Below are positions 42,284 through 51,867 of a stretch of 64,000 nt of DNA, one piece after another; within the stretch, counting starts at the first letter, position 1; each line of letters opens with the position of its first letter. The position numbers were made by a program, and so were the translations under genes. The DNA is from Streptococcus mitis subsp. hohhotensis (GTDB lineage: Bacteria > Bacillota > Bacilli > Lactobacillales > Streptococcaceae). The notes under the pieces were generated by a model, which did not search any database, had not been told where the DNA came from, and worked only from the letters and a program-made list of their open reading frames with translations. The stretch covers positions 62,001 to 126,000 of the forward strand of contig NZ_JPFZ01000006.1 in the NCBI RefSeq assembly GCF_000722775.1, in the 5' to 3' direction.

Positions 42284-43697
42284 AAAGAGCAAATTTTCGT
42301 ATCTCCTCTTCACTTAATAATTTAATAAAGGCCTGTTGTACGTTATCTAAAGCGTGAGCCATTGACAGCAACTCCTTATTTAATTGTTCTTGGAAATAGT
42401 ATGTTACTTGGGTGTTATTAGTCAATAACCCCACAATATGGCGATTGACGCTTGTATTGTCTAAATTAATATCATATAGGTCAACTAAATCAATAAGGTC
42501 GATTTCGCTTAGTCCTTGAGCTGCAGCTTCTTCAATTCTTTTCTTATCCTCTAGTGAAAATCTTGTTGGCTCTAATTGAATAGTGTGCCTTTCTTGAATT
42601 GGTCTTGTTGCATAAGGGTTGGAAACCCAACTGATAATTTCATCAAAAGTTCTTTCCTCAGTCCTTTCTATATCATTGGATTGATAAATATTAATGCCTA
42701 GATTTGCCAACTCTTCTTTAGAATATTTTTGATATAACTCTGCGATATCCTTACCTTGACTGAGTAATTTCATATAGTCCTCATATATCTGTTTGAATTT
42801 CACTCCATCTATTTGTTGACCACCAGTCATACTAAACGAATAGGTTGTTCTTCCTTTTTGAGAAATAACTAATGGGACGGATGTAAGGTAAGATTTTGGA
42901 ATATTCTCTTTATACATTCTTTCTAATATATCATTTACCATAAATCCGATATTAAACAAGGGATTTTCTTTGAGTTTTTTTATTAGATTAGGGATAATTT
43001 CTGTCGAAACATTATCATACCACCATTTATTGATGAGAGGATCAATGTTTTCTTGCCTAAATGTTGAGGGTATGTCATTTCCGCCTAATTCAAATAGGAT
43101 ACCACAGACATTAACTTCAAATGATTTAATTAAATTATCCCCTAACATCAACCAAAGAATATCAAACATTTCTTCAAAATCAATGACAGTCAATTCATTG
43201 ATGGTACGGGTTCTAAAACTTCTAGCGGGGTTATAACTTTTTCCACCAACCCATACGTCAATGTCATCTTTCTTGTGAAAAGTATCCATTTCAGTTTCAG
43301 TAGAAATCATAAATCTTTTTCTTTGAATATTGAAATTTGCAAATGTCTTGGCAATACTTAGACAACTTGATTGGATTGAAATTAAATCATCACTCATGAA
43401 AGAATATAGTTTTTCATCTACAGCCTCTAAATCTCTATATAAAATAGAACTGAAAAAATAATGAAACAGATTCTCAATAAACTCATCTAACTCTCCAAAA
43501 ACGATATACGTATAGCTCGAAGCGGTTAGAGCATTTAAATAAACTAACATCGAACTCGTAATTGGTCGCTTACCACTTTCAACTTGACTAACTTGACCTG
43601 CATTGCCTAGTTCGCTTTGTGTAATATTGTATTTTTTTCTTAAATTTTTGATACGAGTAGGTATTTCTTGTGAATAATTTTCTTCAAAAAATTTCAT
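42282..43697 (-). CDS. XRE-domain regulator with large C-terminal region
   Basis: 471 residues. An N-terminal helix-turn-helix (about 10-60: RIKNLRKKYNITQSELGNAGQVSQVESGKRP) is followed by about 400 residues of no family I recognise, mixed helical, with FRTRTINELTVIDFEEMFDILW and a helical end. I chose the ATG at 43697 with AGGGGG upstream, seven codons inside the longest frame. Large XRE proteins at this place are common in streptococcal mobilizable elements and probably keep the element silent. Possible sensor of a cellular signal. Confidence 0.7.
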   Translation of the reverse strand: MKFFEENYSQEIPTRIKNLRKKYNITQSELGNAGQVSQVESGKRPITSSMLVYLNALTASSYTYIVFGELDEFIENLFHYFFSSILYRDLEAVDEKLYSFMSDDLISIQSSCLSIAKTFANFNIQRKRFMISTETEMDTFHKKDDIDVWVGGKSYNPARSFRTRTINELTVIDFEEMFDILWLMLGDNLIKSFEVNVCGILFELGGNDIPSTFRQENIDPLINKWWYDNVSTEIIPNLIKKLKENPLFNIGFMVNDILERMYKENIPKSYLTSVPLVISQKGRTTYSFSMTGGQQIDGVKFKQIYEDYMKLLSQGKDIAELYQKYSKEELANLGINIYQSNDIERTEERTFDEIISWVSNPYATRPIQERHTIQLEPTRFSLEDKKRIEEAAAQGLSEIDLIDLVDLYDINLDNTSVNRHIVGLLTNNTQVTYYFQEQLNKELLSMAHALDNVQQAFIKLLSEEEIRKFAL

Positions 43698-43747
43698 ATA
43701 TAATCCCCCTATAATCATGGAAAAGTAGAAAGTAGTAGAAATAGTTG

Positions 43748-44086
43748 TTATCCTAGTTGATTAAAAAAATCTCTGATTTCCTCATCTTTTATAAAATAAT
43801 ATATAATTTTCCCCTCTCTTCTAGTGTCCAAGATGTTTTGATTGGCTAGTTTACGAAGATGGTGGGAGGCAGATGCCATACTGAGATTTAATAAACAGGC
43901 TATATCGCAGACACAGAGTTCTTCGACGGCAAGGAGATAAAAGATGATATTTATCTGTTTATTATCGGTAAATTTTGATAAAATGCGAAGTGATTTTTGG
44001 ACTTTTTCCTTTTCAAGGTAGTTCGTTGCGGTTGTAACATTTTGTTGATTTATAACATCCACTTGACAGATACTATCTTTTTTCAT
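43748..44086 (-). CDS. cadX: CadX/CadC-type ArsR-family metal sensor
   Basis: 112-residue winged-helix repressor. The ELCVCDIACLLNLSMASASHHLRKL segment has the metal-binding Cys-x-Cys of the CadC/CmtR group in the recognition-helix region, and a Cys near the N terminus (SICQVDV) supplies a third ligand. It releases DNA on binding Cd2+ or related ions. The ATG at 44086 follows the cadD stop by 11 bp. Co-transcribed with cadD. Confidence 0.88.
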   Translation of the reverse strand: MKKDSICQVDVINQQNVTTATNYLEKEKVQKSLRILSKFTDNKQINIIFYLLAVEELCVCDIACLLNLSMASASHHLRKLANQNILDTRREGKIIYYFIKDEEIRDFFNQLG

Positions 44087-44097
44087 AATTTTTTCTC

Positions 44098-44712
44098 CTA
44101 GCCTAACACAGCCCATAGCATGTCAAAGCTGTTGTTTTCAATCAGGATATACATCCCCAATCCTAAATAGACAACGGCAATAAACCATCTACTATATTTT
44201 TCCAAAGTTTCTCCAACAGAAGGGACTTGTGCTAATTTTTGTGCAGAAAAAACCAAGAGATAAATCATGACTAGAAAAGTAAGTAAAGTCACTATCAAAT
44301 TCGCTAAATTTAAGGTGGTAAAATATGGGACAAAGACACCAATATTGTCAGCGCCACAACTTGCAAAAGTAATCATAGCGACTAGAAAAATCAGGTTTTT
44401 ATTGTCTTTGCGCAAACCTTCTTTGGCAATAGCTTCTCCATCAGAATCTCCTAAAAGCAAAACTTTTAGGCCTAGGAAAATTGGAATCAAACCGAGTAAA
44501 CCTAAAATCTCTTTACTAGGAATATAATTTAAGACAAATGCAAAAAGCAAACTTAGGAATATTAGACTAACAGAGCCTAGAAATTGTCCTAAATAGATGT
44601 TAATGATGTCTTTTCTGCTTTTTCTTTTGGCAAAAAATAACATTAGGATAATAAGTAAGTCTACGGCTGTCCCAGAATACAGTATTATTGAAGTAACAAC
44701 ATTTTGAATCAT
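44098..44712 (-). CDS. cadD: Cadmium resistance transporter CadD
   Basis: 204-residue membrane protein with five to six helices, CadD family. FASCGADNIGVFVPYF in the middle is the typical conserved loop. The ATG at 44712 follows GAGG; four codons upstream would be read from an earlier GTG or TTG. Exports or sequesters Cd2+ (family knowledge). First gene of the cadDX operon, at the right end of element 2 as resistance cargo. Confidence 0.9.
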   Translation of the reverse strand: MIQNVVTSIILYSGTAVDLLIILMLFFAKRKSRKDIINIYLGQFLGSVSLIFLSLLFAFVLNYIPSKEILGLLGLIPIFLGLKVLLLGDSDGEAIAKEGLRKDNKNLIFLVAMITFASCGADNIGVFVPYFTTLNLANLIVTLLTFLVMIYLLVFSAQKLAQVPSVGETLEKYSRWFIAVVYLGLGMYILIENNSFDMLWAVLG

Positions 44713-44721
44713 AAAACACCT

Positions 44722-44743
44722 CATTCAAATATATTTTTGAATG
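44722..44743 (-). promoter_or_regulatory. CadX operator
   Basis: Inverted repeat CATTCAAA / TTTGAATG with 6-bp spacer, the classic ArsR/CadC-type site, just downstream of the cadD -10 box, so binding blocks transcription. Confidence 0.85.
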
Positions 44744-44744
44744 T

Positions 44745-44773
44745 ATTTTAACATTAAACTTTGTAGATGTCAA
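44745..44773 (-). promoter_or_regulatory. cadDX promoter
   Basis: On the minus strand TTGACA (44773-44768), 17-bp spacer ending TGT, TAAAAT (44750-44745). Confidence 0.85.
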
Positions 44774-44823
44774 CTTAAAATTCACCAAAATATAGATAAG
44801 GCGTTAGTGTACCAAATATTAAA

Positions 44824-44854
44824 AAGCCCTGCCATCGAAATGATAGCAGGGCTT
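44824..44854. terminator. Terminator-like hairpin near right end of element 2
   Basis: AAGCCCTGC / GCAGGGCTT with inner CAT/ATG pairing; T run mainly on the minus strand. It may shield the element from rpmG read-through. Confidence 0.75.
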
Positions 44855-44890
44855 AACTTCAATATCCAGATGATATATTTATCTAAAAAA

Positions 44891-44910
44891 GGTAGAGTAA
44901 AAGGTAGAGT
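44891..44910 (+). repeat. Integrase arm-type repeats, right end of element 2
   Basis: GGTAGAGT at 44891 and 44903, 12 bp apart, same orientation as the left pair. Confidence 0.75.
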
Positions 44911-45004
44911 TTTTATTGATTTGTAGTGCGATATAATGAGTTTCAAAAAATCAAAAATCACTTTAAATCAATATTTTGACGTCTATTGACGTGTACTGAA
45001 ACCC

Positions 45005-45021
45005 TTACTTCACCTCTGTAA
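45005..45021 (-). repeat. Right att of element 2, 3' end of rpmG
   Basis: Encodes the T-E-V-K-stop of L33; partner of 36771-36787. Confidence 0.85.
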
Positions 45022-45154
45022 ACACAACGTGTTTGCGAAGTTTTGGTGAGTATTTCTTCAATTGAAGACGGTCTGGAGTGTTACGTTTGTTTTTAGAAGT
45101 AAGGTACAAGCGTTCACCAGATTCTTTGTGTTCAAGTGTAATATTTACGCGCAT
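45005..45154 (-). CDS. rpmG: 50S ribosomal protein L33
   Basis: 49 residues, starting [20 protein letters not shown] and ending VVFTEVK. It lacks the two CxxC pairs, so it is the zinc-independent (C-) form. It follows rpmF by 15 bp. Its last codons overlap the attachment site of element 2, whose integration leaves the protein intact. Too short for a default 60-residue gene cut-off. Confidence 0.97.
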
Positions 45155-45169
45155 GGTATCTCCCTTCTA

Positions 45170-45352
45170 TTATTCAGCTGATGCAGCTTTAGCGATTTTA
45201 CGTCCTTTGTAGTATCCTTTAAGTGATACACGGTGAGAACGTGAGTAATCTCCAGTAGTTTCGTCAAAGTTTACAGATGGAGCTGTTACTTTGTAGTGTG
45301 TACGACGTTTGTTTTTCTTCGCTTTTGAAGTGCGACGTGCAGGTACTGCCAT
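45170..45352 (-). CDS. rpmF: 50S ribosomal protein L32
   Basis: 60 residues, [20 protein letters not shown] at the start. Cys-free, zinc-independent form, as for the adjacent L33. AAGGAG precedes the ATG. Two-gene operon with rpmG. The 230 bp up to ilvD hold divergent promoters only. Confidence 0.98.
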
Positions 45353-45582
45353 TTCGATTTCTCCTTTAGGTATTTATATTCGATTCAATCTACTGATTTT
45401 CATCAACCATACTAGGATAACACATTTTTTTTGTAAAGTAAAGTTACTTGACAAAAAAAGATGAAAAAAATAGAAGCCATTCAATCTAATTAATCGAAAT
45501 TTTCTGAAAATTCAAGAATTTTCTTCTGTTCATTGCCTTTAAAATGTGCTATAATAGTTAAAACTGAAACGGGAGGGATAAG

Positions 45583-47286
45583 ATGACAGAATTAGATAAA
45601 CGTCACCGCAGTAGCATTTATGACAGCATGGTTAAATCACCAAACCGTGCCATGCTTCGTGCGACTGGTATGACAGATAAGGACTTTGAAACACCGATTG
45701 TGGGAGTGATTTCGACTTGGGCGGAAAATACACCATGTAACATTCACTTGCATGATTTTGGGAAATTGGCTAAAGAAGGTGTCAAATCAGCAGGTGCTTG
45801 GCCTGTGCAGTTTGGAACTATTACCGTAGCGGACGGGATTGCCATGGGAACGCCTGGGATGCGTTTCTCTTTGACATCTCGTGATATCATTGCGGACTCA
45901 ATCGAGGCGGCTATGGGTGGTCACAACGTGGATGCCTTTGTCGCTATCGGTGGCTGTGACAAGAACATGCCTGGTTCTATGATTGCCATTGCTAATATGG
46001 ATATCCCAGCTATTTTCGCCTATGGTGGAACCATTGCACCGGGAAATCTTGATGGCAAGGACATTGACTTGGTTTCTGTCTTTGAAGGTATCGGAAAATG
46101 GAACCACGGTGATATGACAGCTGAGGACGTGAAGCGTCTTGAATGTAATGCCTGCCCTGGCCCTGGTGGCTGTGGAGGTATGTATACAGCTAATACTATG
46201 GCGACTGCTATCGAAGTTCTCGGTATGAGTTTGCCAGGCTCTTCATCTCACCCAGCTGAATCAGCTGATAAGAAAGAAGACATCGAAGCAGCAGGACGTG
46301 CTGTTGTCAAGATGTTGGAGCTCGGTCTCAAGCCATCAGATATCTTGACTCGTGAAGCCTTTGAAGATGCTATCACTGTAACTATGGCTCTCGGTGGCTC
46401 TACAAATGCCACTCTTCACTTGCTTGCCATTGCACATGCGGCTAATGTTGATTTGTCACTTGAGGACTTCAATACGATCCAAGAGCGTGTGCCTCACTTG
46501 GCCGACTTGAAACCATCTGGTCAGTATGTCTTCCAAGACCTCTATGAAGTCGGTGGTGTGCCTGCGGTTATGAGATATCTCTTGGCAAATGGTTTCCTTC
46601 ATGGCGATCGCATCACATGTACTGGTAAGACTGTTGCTGAAAACTTGGCTGATTTTGCAGACCTTACACCAGGCCAAAAAGTCATCATGCCACTTGAAAA
46701 TCCAAAACGTGCAGACGGTCCGCTTATCATCTTGAACGGGAACCTTGCCCCTGACGGTGCGGTTGCCAAGGTATCAGGTGTGAAAGTGCGTCGTCACGTT
46801 GGACCAGCTAAGGTCTTTGACTCAGAAGAAGATGCTATTCAGGCCGTTCTGACAGATGAAATCGTTGATGGCGATGTTGTCGTTGTTCGTTTCGTTGGAC
46901 CTAAGGGTGGTCCTGGTATGCCTGAGATGCTCTCACTTTCATCCATGATCGTTGGTAAAGGTCAAGGAGACAAGGTTGCCCTCTTGACAGACGGACGTTT
47001 CTCTGGTGGTACTTATGGTCTGGTTGTTGGACATATCGCTCCTGAAGCTCAGGATGGTGGACCGATTGCCTACCTCCGTACAGGTGATATCGTTACGGTT
47101 GATCAGGATACCAAAGAAATTTCCATGGCCGTATCCGAAGAAGAACTTGAAAAACGCAAGGCAGAAACAATCTTGCCACCACTTTACAGCCGTGGTGTCC
47201 TTGGTAAATATGCCCATATCGTATCATCTGCTTCTCGTGGAGCTGTGACAGACTTCTGGAATATGGACAAGTCAGGTAAAAAATAA
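45583..47286 (+). CDS. ilvD: Dihydroxy-acid dehydratase
   Basis: 567-residue Fe-S enzyme of branched-chain amino acid and pantothenate synthesis; it dehydrates 2,3-dihydroxy-isovalerate or -methylvalerate. Cluster cysteines are visible in the [13 protein letters not shown] and [19 protein letters not shown] segments and near the start (ENTPCNIH). TGCTATAAT is an extended -10 about 30 bp before the start; GGGAGG precedes the ATG. It stands alone here, away from ilvBHCA. Confidence 0.97.
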   Translation: MTELDKRHRSSIYDSMVKSPNRAMLRATGMTDKDFETPIVGVISTWAENTPCNIHLHDFGKLAKEGVKSAGAWPVQFGTITVADGIAMGTPGMRFSLTSRDIIADSIEAAMGGHNVDAFVAIGGCDKNMPGSMIAIANMDIPAIFAYGGTIAPGNLDGKDIDLVSVFEGIGKWNHGDMTAEDVKRLECNACPGPGGCGGMYTANTMATAIEVLGMSLPGSSSHPAESADKKEDIEAAGRAVVKMLELGLKPSDILTREAFEDAITVTMALGGSTNATLHLLAIAHAANVDLSLEDFNTIQERVPHLADLKPSGQYVFQDLYEVGGVPAVMRYLLANGFLHGDRITCTGKTVAENLADFADLTPGQKVIMPLENPKRADGPLIILNGNLAPDGAVAKVSGVKVRRHVGPAKVFDSEEDAIQAVLTDEIVDGDVVVVRFVGPKGGPGMPEMLSLSSMIVGKGQGDKVALLTDGRFSGGTYGLVVGHIAPEAQDGGPIAYLRTGDIVTVDQDTKEISMAVSEEELEKRKAETILPPLYSRGVLGKYAHIVSSASRGAVTDFWNMDKSGKK

Positions 47287-47293
47287 ACTCAAA

Positions 47294-47322
47294 AAGCAAG
47301 CCAACTTCGGCTTGCTTCTTTT
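47294..47322 (+). terminator. ilvD terminator
   Basis: AAGCAAGCC / GGCTTGCTT stem and TCTTTT tail right after ilvD. Confidence 0.85.
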
Positions 47323-47347
47323 CATCTCCAAAAGTGATTTGCCTGCT

Positions 47348-47488
47348 TATACTCAATAAAAATCAAAGAGCAAACTAGAAAGCTAGGCGCAGGTTGCTCA
47401 AAATACTGTTTTGAGGTTGCAGATAGAACTGACGAAGTCAGTAACATCTATACGATAAGGCTAAGCTGACGTGGTTTGAAGAGTATTA
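47348..47488 (-). repeat. BOX element (reverse orientation)
   Basis: On the plus strand it begins ATACTCAATAAAAATC and ends GAAGAGTATT. Contains boxC, one boxB and boxA. Its boxA end covers the stop codon of the DUF59 gene. Confidence 0.9.
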
Positions 47489-47827
47489 ACGAGGTGGCAG
47501 TCCAAGGGCAATGCGGCCGTAGCGACTGATTCGTGTGATTTTCCAAGCAGGCGACCAGGTAACTTCAACCTTGACATCTTCGATACCCTCGATTTGTTTC
47601 AGACCTGCGACGATTTCGATAGGCAGGCTTTCGGCGCAATCACAGGCAGTATCAGTGAAGGTCATGACAATCTTGCAGAGACCCGTTTCATCCAGATTGA
47701 TTTCATAAATCAGCCCTAGATTGTAAACATCCAATTCCACATCTGTATCAAAAACCTTCTCTAGTTTTTCGATAATTTGGTCTTGTAAGGCCAAAGCGCG
47801 GTCATTGATTTTGATATCGTCTCTCAT
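47486..47827 (-). CDS. DUF59/MIP18-family protein (PaaD/SufT-like)
   Basis: 113 residues; single DUF59 domain with DVELDVYNLGLIYEINLD and MTFTDTACDCAESLP. Family members help assemble or transfer Fe-S clusters. The conserved Cys region here is CDCAE. The gene next door (ilvD) encodes an Fe-S enzyme, though on the other strand. GGAGGG precedes the ATG. The stop TAA lies in the end of a BOX element. Confidence 0.85.
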   Translation of the reverse strand: MRDDIKINDRALALQDQIIEKLEKVFDTDVELDVYNLGLIYEINLDETGLCKIVMTFTDTACDCAESLPIEIVAGLKQIEGIEDVKVEVTWSPAWKITRISRYGRIALGLPPR

Positions 47828-47951
47828 TACAGTCCCTCCACGTGATAAATATCCTCTATTTTCTCATAATTCTGACAATTTGGCAAGCTTTTGATGAATT
47901 TTCTGAAAAAATATGATAATATAAAGAAAACGCTGAATCAAGGGGAAGCCT

Positions 47952-48803
47952 ATGGAGCAGATTGGAAAAGTCTTTAGACAATTACGAGAGTCAAGAAATA
48001 TCTCACTGAGACAAGCAACTGGGGGACAATTTTCGCCGTCTATGTTATCCCGCTTTGAAACAGGTCAGAGTGAACTTTCGGTAGAAAAGTTTCTATTTGC
48101 CCTGGAAAATATATCTGCCAGTGTGGAGGAAATCCTCTTTCTGGCGAGAGGTTTTCAGCATGATACAGATTCTGAGTTGAGAAAAGAAATCATAGATGTC
48201 TTGGATCCAAAGAATATAGCACCTCTCGAAGACCTGTATCGCAGGGAGTATCAAAAGCATACCCATTCTCAAAACAAGCAGAAACATATTCTAAATGCCA
48301 TTCTTATCAAGTCTTATATGAAGAGTATGGATGAAAGGGTAGAGTTAACAGCAGAGGAAGGGAAAGTCCTTCATGACTACTTGTTTTCTACTGAGATTTG
48401 GGGAATCTATGAACTCAATTTGTTCTCAGTCAGTTCTCCCTTCTTATCTGTTTCTCTCTTTACTAGATATGTACGAGAAATGGTCCGAAAATCTGATTTT
48501 TTAATGGAAATATCTGGTAATCGAAACCTTTTTCACACTATACTATTGAATGGCTTTTTAGCCAGCATTGAGTGTGAAGAATTTACCAATGCCTCTTATT
48601 TTAAACGTGTTATCGAAGAGCATTTCTACAATGAAAATGAAACTTATTTCCGAATTGTCTATTTGTGGGCGGAAGGTCTTCTTGATAGCAAGCAAGGTAG
48701 AGTCAAGGAAGGCCAGAAAAAGATGGAGGATGCTGTCCGTATTTTTGAGATGCTTGGCTGTAATAAATCTGCCGAATACTATAGAAAAACGACCGATTGT
48801 TGA
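47952..48803 (+). CDS. Rgg/MutR-family transcriptional regulator
   Basis: 283 residues. N-terminal XRE helix-turn-helix (about 5-60: RQLRESRNISLRQATGGQFSPSMLSRFETGQ) and an alpha-helical repeat domain (about 70-283) of the Rgg_C type, which in many members binds short hydrophobic peptides. No obvious peptide gene was found in the 200 bp downstream. The MFS gene that follows is the likely target. Confidence 0.85.
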   Translation: MEQIGKVFRQLRESRNISLRQATGGQFSPSMLSRFETGQSELSVEKFLFALENISASVEEILFLARGFQHDTDSELRKEIIDVLDPKNIAPLEDLYRREYQKHTHSQNKQKHILNAILIKSYMKSMDERVELTAEEGKVLHDYLFSTEIWGIYELNLFSVSSPFLSVSLFTRYVREMVRKSDFLMEISGNRNLFHTILLNGFLASIECEEFTNASYFKRVIEEHFYNENETYFRIVYLWAEGLLDSKQGRVKEGQKKMEDAVRIFEMLGCNKSAEYYRKTTDC

Positions 48804-49003
48804 ATATCTGCAAACTACGAAAATAATTTGAAATTTTAAGTGATAGAATTGTTGGGCTCTCTCGTGTCACTGGAGAAATTCTCTCGTTTCTTTGTGCTCA
48901 TTTTATTTGTTGCATATATTCAAAAGTTTTTCCTCTAAAATTTCTAAGTGCTATACTATAGTCATACTTCACATAAAACTTCTAACAAGAAGGGAGATTA
49001 TCT

Positions 49004-50251
49004 ATGAAACTATTGTTCAGAAATCAAGCTTATCGACTCTTGACTTTGTCACGCTTCTTCAATGCTTTTGGTGCTTCAATTTTTAACCTGGTATTTATCG
49101 TCTATGCATCGACCCTACCACAAGCCTCCTTTGCTGTTGCTATGGCGAATATTGTCATGATTCTTCCGACCTTCTTTACAGTTTTTGTAGGGATTCGGGC
49201 AGATTATACGAGGGCCAAGGTCAAATGGATGGTCTATAGTGGTTTGTTTCAGGCGGTTTTATTTTTTCTAGCAGCTTTAGTTGTCCAGCAAGCTAGTCTA
49301 TTTGCCTTTTCTAGCCTGTGTTTGATCAATGTCATTAGTGATGTCATCAGTGATTTTGCTGGTGGTTTGCGCATGCCTCTTATTAAGAAAAAAGTAGCTG
49401 AAGATGATCTGATGGAGGCTTATTCTTTTTCCCAGTTCATCACCTATATTTCAGCTATTGGTGGTCAAGCTTTTGGAGTCTGGCTCTTAGGGCTATCGGT
49501 CAATAATTTTTCCCTCGTTGCGGGAATCAATGCCTGCTTTTTCCTCGTATCAGCCTCTGTTCTCTTTTTAGGAAAAAGCAAATTGAGCCTGTCAATGTCA
49601 TTTGCTGATGGTGAATCACTAAAAAATGAGAAGCTATCTATCAAAGACCAATTTCTAACGATTTATAGAAATTTACGTCTCGTTTTTCTTAAAAGTGGAC
49701 AGAAAAACTTTGGTTTTATGCTCTTTGCTGTCTTGCTGATCAATGCCTTGGGTGGCGCTTTGGGTGGAATTTATAATATCTTCTTTTTGAGCCATTCTCT
49801 CTTGAATTTTTCTTACACGGAAGCACTATTTATCAATCAATTCTGTGTTTTAGTAGCAATCATCATTAGTAGTCTTACGGGCAATGATTATTTTGGGAAG
49901 CAGTCCTTGCCTAGATTGATGATGTGGGCGACTGTAGGACTCAGTCTAGTTGGTCTAGCTAACGTATTCAATCAAGTCGTACTTGGTTTACTATTTCTCT
50001 TTTTAACTCTGTATGTGTCTGGTAAAGTTCAACCAAAGATTAGTGCCATGCTCATGAAAAATCTAGCTCCAGAGGTTTTGGCTCGTACTAGTAATTTTTT
50101 AGGTTTATTGTTTACCTTATCCATACCTGTGGGAACAGCTTGTTTTTCACTTATAGCTGTGTGGAATATACAGTTGACTTGGATGCTATTTGTTGGTCTC
50201 TCCTTGATAGCTATTCTTTTGACAGGTCTTAATCTCAAAAATGATATCTAA
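49004..50251 (+). CDS. Major facilitator superfamily transporter
   Basis: 415-residue membrane protein with about 12 hydrophobic helices and a central polar loop near residue 205. It resembles macrolide-efflux or drug-export permeases of the MFS. The substrate is not known. AAGGGAG precedes the ATG and a TATACT box lies about 50 bp upstream. The stop codon TAA is also the first bases of a BOX element. Confidence 0.82.
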   Translation: MKLLFRNQAYRLLTLSRFFNAFGASIFNLVFIVYASTLPQASFAVAMANIVMILPTFFTVFVGIRADYTRAKVKWMVYSGLFQAVLFFLAALVVQQASLFAFSSLCLINVISDVISDFAGGLRMPLIKKKVAEDDLMEAYSFSQFITYISAIGGQAFGVWLLGLSVNNFSLVAGINACFFLVSASVLFLGKSKLSLSMSFADGESLKNEKLSIKDQFLTIYRNLRLVFLKSGQKNFGFMLFAVLLINALGGALGGIYNIFFLSHSLLNFSYTEALFINQFCVLVAIIISSLTGNDYFGKQSLPRLMMWATVGLSLVGLANVFNQVVLGLLFLFLTLYVSGKVQPKISAMLMKNLAPEVLARTSNFLGLLFTLSIPVGTACFSLIAVWNIQLTWMLFVGLSLIAILLTGLNLKNDI

Positions 50252-50357
50252 TACTCTTCGAAAATCAAATTCAAACCACGTCAACGTCGCCTTGCCGTAC
50301 TCAAGTACAGCCTGCGGCTAGTTTCCTAGTTTGCTCTTTGATTTTCATTGAGTATAA
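50250..50357 (+). repeat. BOX element (boxA-boxC, no boxB)
   Basis: Begins AATACTCTTCGAAAATC, carries the classic CGTCGCCTTGCCGTA core and ends TTTTCATTGAGTATA. Short form without boxB. Confidence 0.92.
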
Positions 50358-50434
50358 ATCCTAATTTTTTTCTTACTGTTTTAATCCCTCTATTTATGGT
50401 AAAATAAGACTATTAAGTTTAAAGAGGATTCCCT

Positions 50435-51715
50435 ATGAAATTACAAAAACCAAAAGGAACGCAGGATATTTTACCTGCTGAGTCTGCCAAATGGCAGTAC
50501 GTTGAGGGCTTTGCCCGTGAGATTTTCAAGCGCTACAACTATGCAGAAGTGCGCACGCCTATTTTTGAGCATTACGAGGTTATCAGTCGCTCTGTCGGAG
50601 ATACAACGGATATCGTAACCAAGGAAATGTATGATTTCTATGACAAGGGTGACCGCCATATTACCCTCCGACCAGAAGGAACGGCACCAGTAGTCCGTTC
50701 CTATGTGGAAAATAAACTCTTCGCCCCAGAAGTGCAAAAGCCAAGTAAGTTCTACTACATGGGCCCTATGTTCCGTTACGAGCGTCCACAGGCAGGGCGT
50801 TTGCGCCAGTTCCACCAGATCGGAGTTGAGTGTTTTGGATCTAGCAATCCAGCTACCGATGTGGAAACAATCGCGATGGCAGCCCATTTCTTGAAAGAAA
50901 TCGGCATCCAAGGTGTCAAATTATATCTTAACACTCTTGGAAATCCTGAGAGCCGTGCGGCCTACCGTCAAGCCTTGATTGACTATCTGACACCGCTCAA
51001 GGAGACCTTGTCTAAGGATAGCCAACGTCGTTTGGAGGAAAATCCTCTCCGTGTCTTGGACTCTAAAGAAAAAGAAGACAAGGTGGCAGTGGAGAATGCA
51101 CCGTCTATCTTGGATTTCCTTGATGAAGAAAGCCAAGCACACTTTGATGCTGTGCGTCAGATGTTGGAAAATCTTGGAGTAGACTATATCATCGATACCA
51201 ATATGGTGCGTGGTCTGGACTACTACAACCACACCATTTTTGAGTTTATCACTGAGATTGAGGGCAATGACTTGACAGTCTGTGCGGGTGGTCGTTACGA
51301 TGGTTTGGTTTCTTACTTTGGAGGCCCTGAAACTGCTGGCTTTGGTTTTGGACTTGGTGTAGAGCGCCTGCTTCTCATTCTTGAAAAGCAAGGTGTGGCC
51401 CTCCCTATCGAAAACGCCCTAGATGTCTATATCGCAGTCTTGGGTGATGGAGCAAATGTCAAGGCTTTGGAATTGGTACAGGCTCTTCGCCAACAAGGTT
51501 TCAAAGCAGAGCGTGATTACCTCAACCGTAAACTCAAAGCTCAGTTCAAGTCAGCCGATGTCTTTGCGGCTAAGACTCTCATCACTCTAGGAGAGAGTGA
51601 AGTCGAAAGCGGACAAGTGACAGTCAAGAATAATCAAACCCGAGAAGAAGTGCAAGTGTCACTTGATGCTATCAATCAAAATTTCTCAGAAATCTTTGAA
51701 AAATTAGGCTTTTAA
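50435..51715 (+). CDS. hisS: Histidyl-tRNA synthetase
   Basis: 426-residue class II synthetase. Motif 2 is [20 protein letters not shown], the His-A motif is [12 protein letters not shown] and motif 3 is [12 protein letters not shown]; the C-terminal anticodon-binding domain starts at about 325. Extended -10 TGGTAAAAT about 38 bp before the start. No T-box was seen. Confidence 0.97.
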   Translation: MKLQKPKGTQDILPAESAKWQYVEGFAREIFKRYNYAEVRTPIFEHYEVISRSVGDTTDIVTKEMYDFYDKGDRHITLRPEGTAPVVRSYVENKLFAPEVQKPSKFYYMGPMFRYERPQAGRLRQFHQIGVECFGSSNPATDVETIAMAAHFLKEIGIQGVKLYLNTLGNPESRAAYRQALIDYLTPLKETLSKDSQRRLEENPLRVLDSKEKEDKVAVENAPSILDFLDEESQAHFDAVRQMLENLGVDYIIDTNMVRGLDYYNHTIFEFITEIEGNDLTVCAGGRYDGLVSYFGGPETAGFGFGLGVERLLLILEKQGVALPIENALDVYIAVLGDGANVKALELVQALRQQGFKAERDYLNRKLKAQFKSADVFAAKTLITLGESEVESGQVTVKNNQTREEVQVSLDAINQNFSEIFEKLGF

Positions 51716-51867
51716 TAGTAGAAAAACTGGTCAGGATCTTATTCCTGACCTTTTTCTTTTACAAAATGACAAAAATAATAAACTTTTTGACAAATATGCT
51801 TGTCAAAAAGAAAAAGATGTGTTACAATGTAAGCAAGTTAAGAAATAGAAAGCAGAAAGGAGCTATG

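Noticed and set aside
44741-44926. Coding frame at the right end of element 2
   Set aside because: Crosses the cadDX promoter, the terminator hairpin and arm repeats; no ribosome site.
48803-49003. Short hydrophobic peptide gene for the Rgg-type regulator
   Set aside because: No short frame with ribosome site and a typical hydrophobic C-terminal end was found in this gap.
48892-49086. 64-codon frame overlapping the MFS start
   Set aside because: Out of frame with the MFS gene, no ribosome site, covers its promoter.
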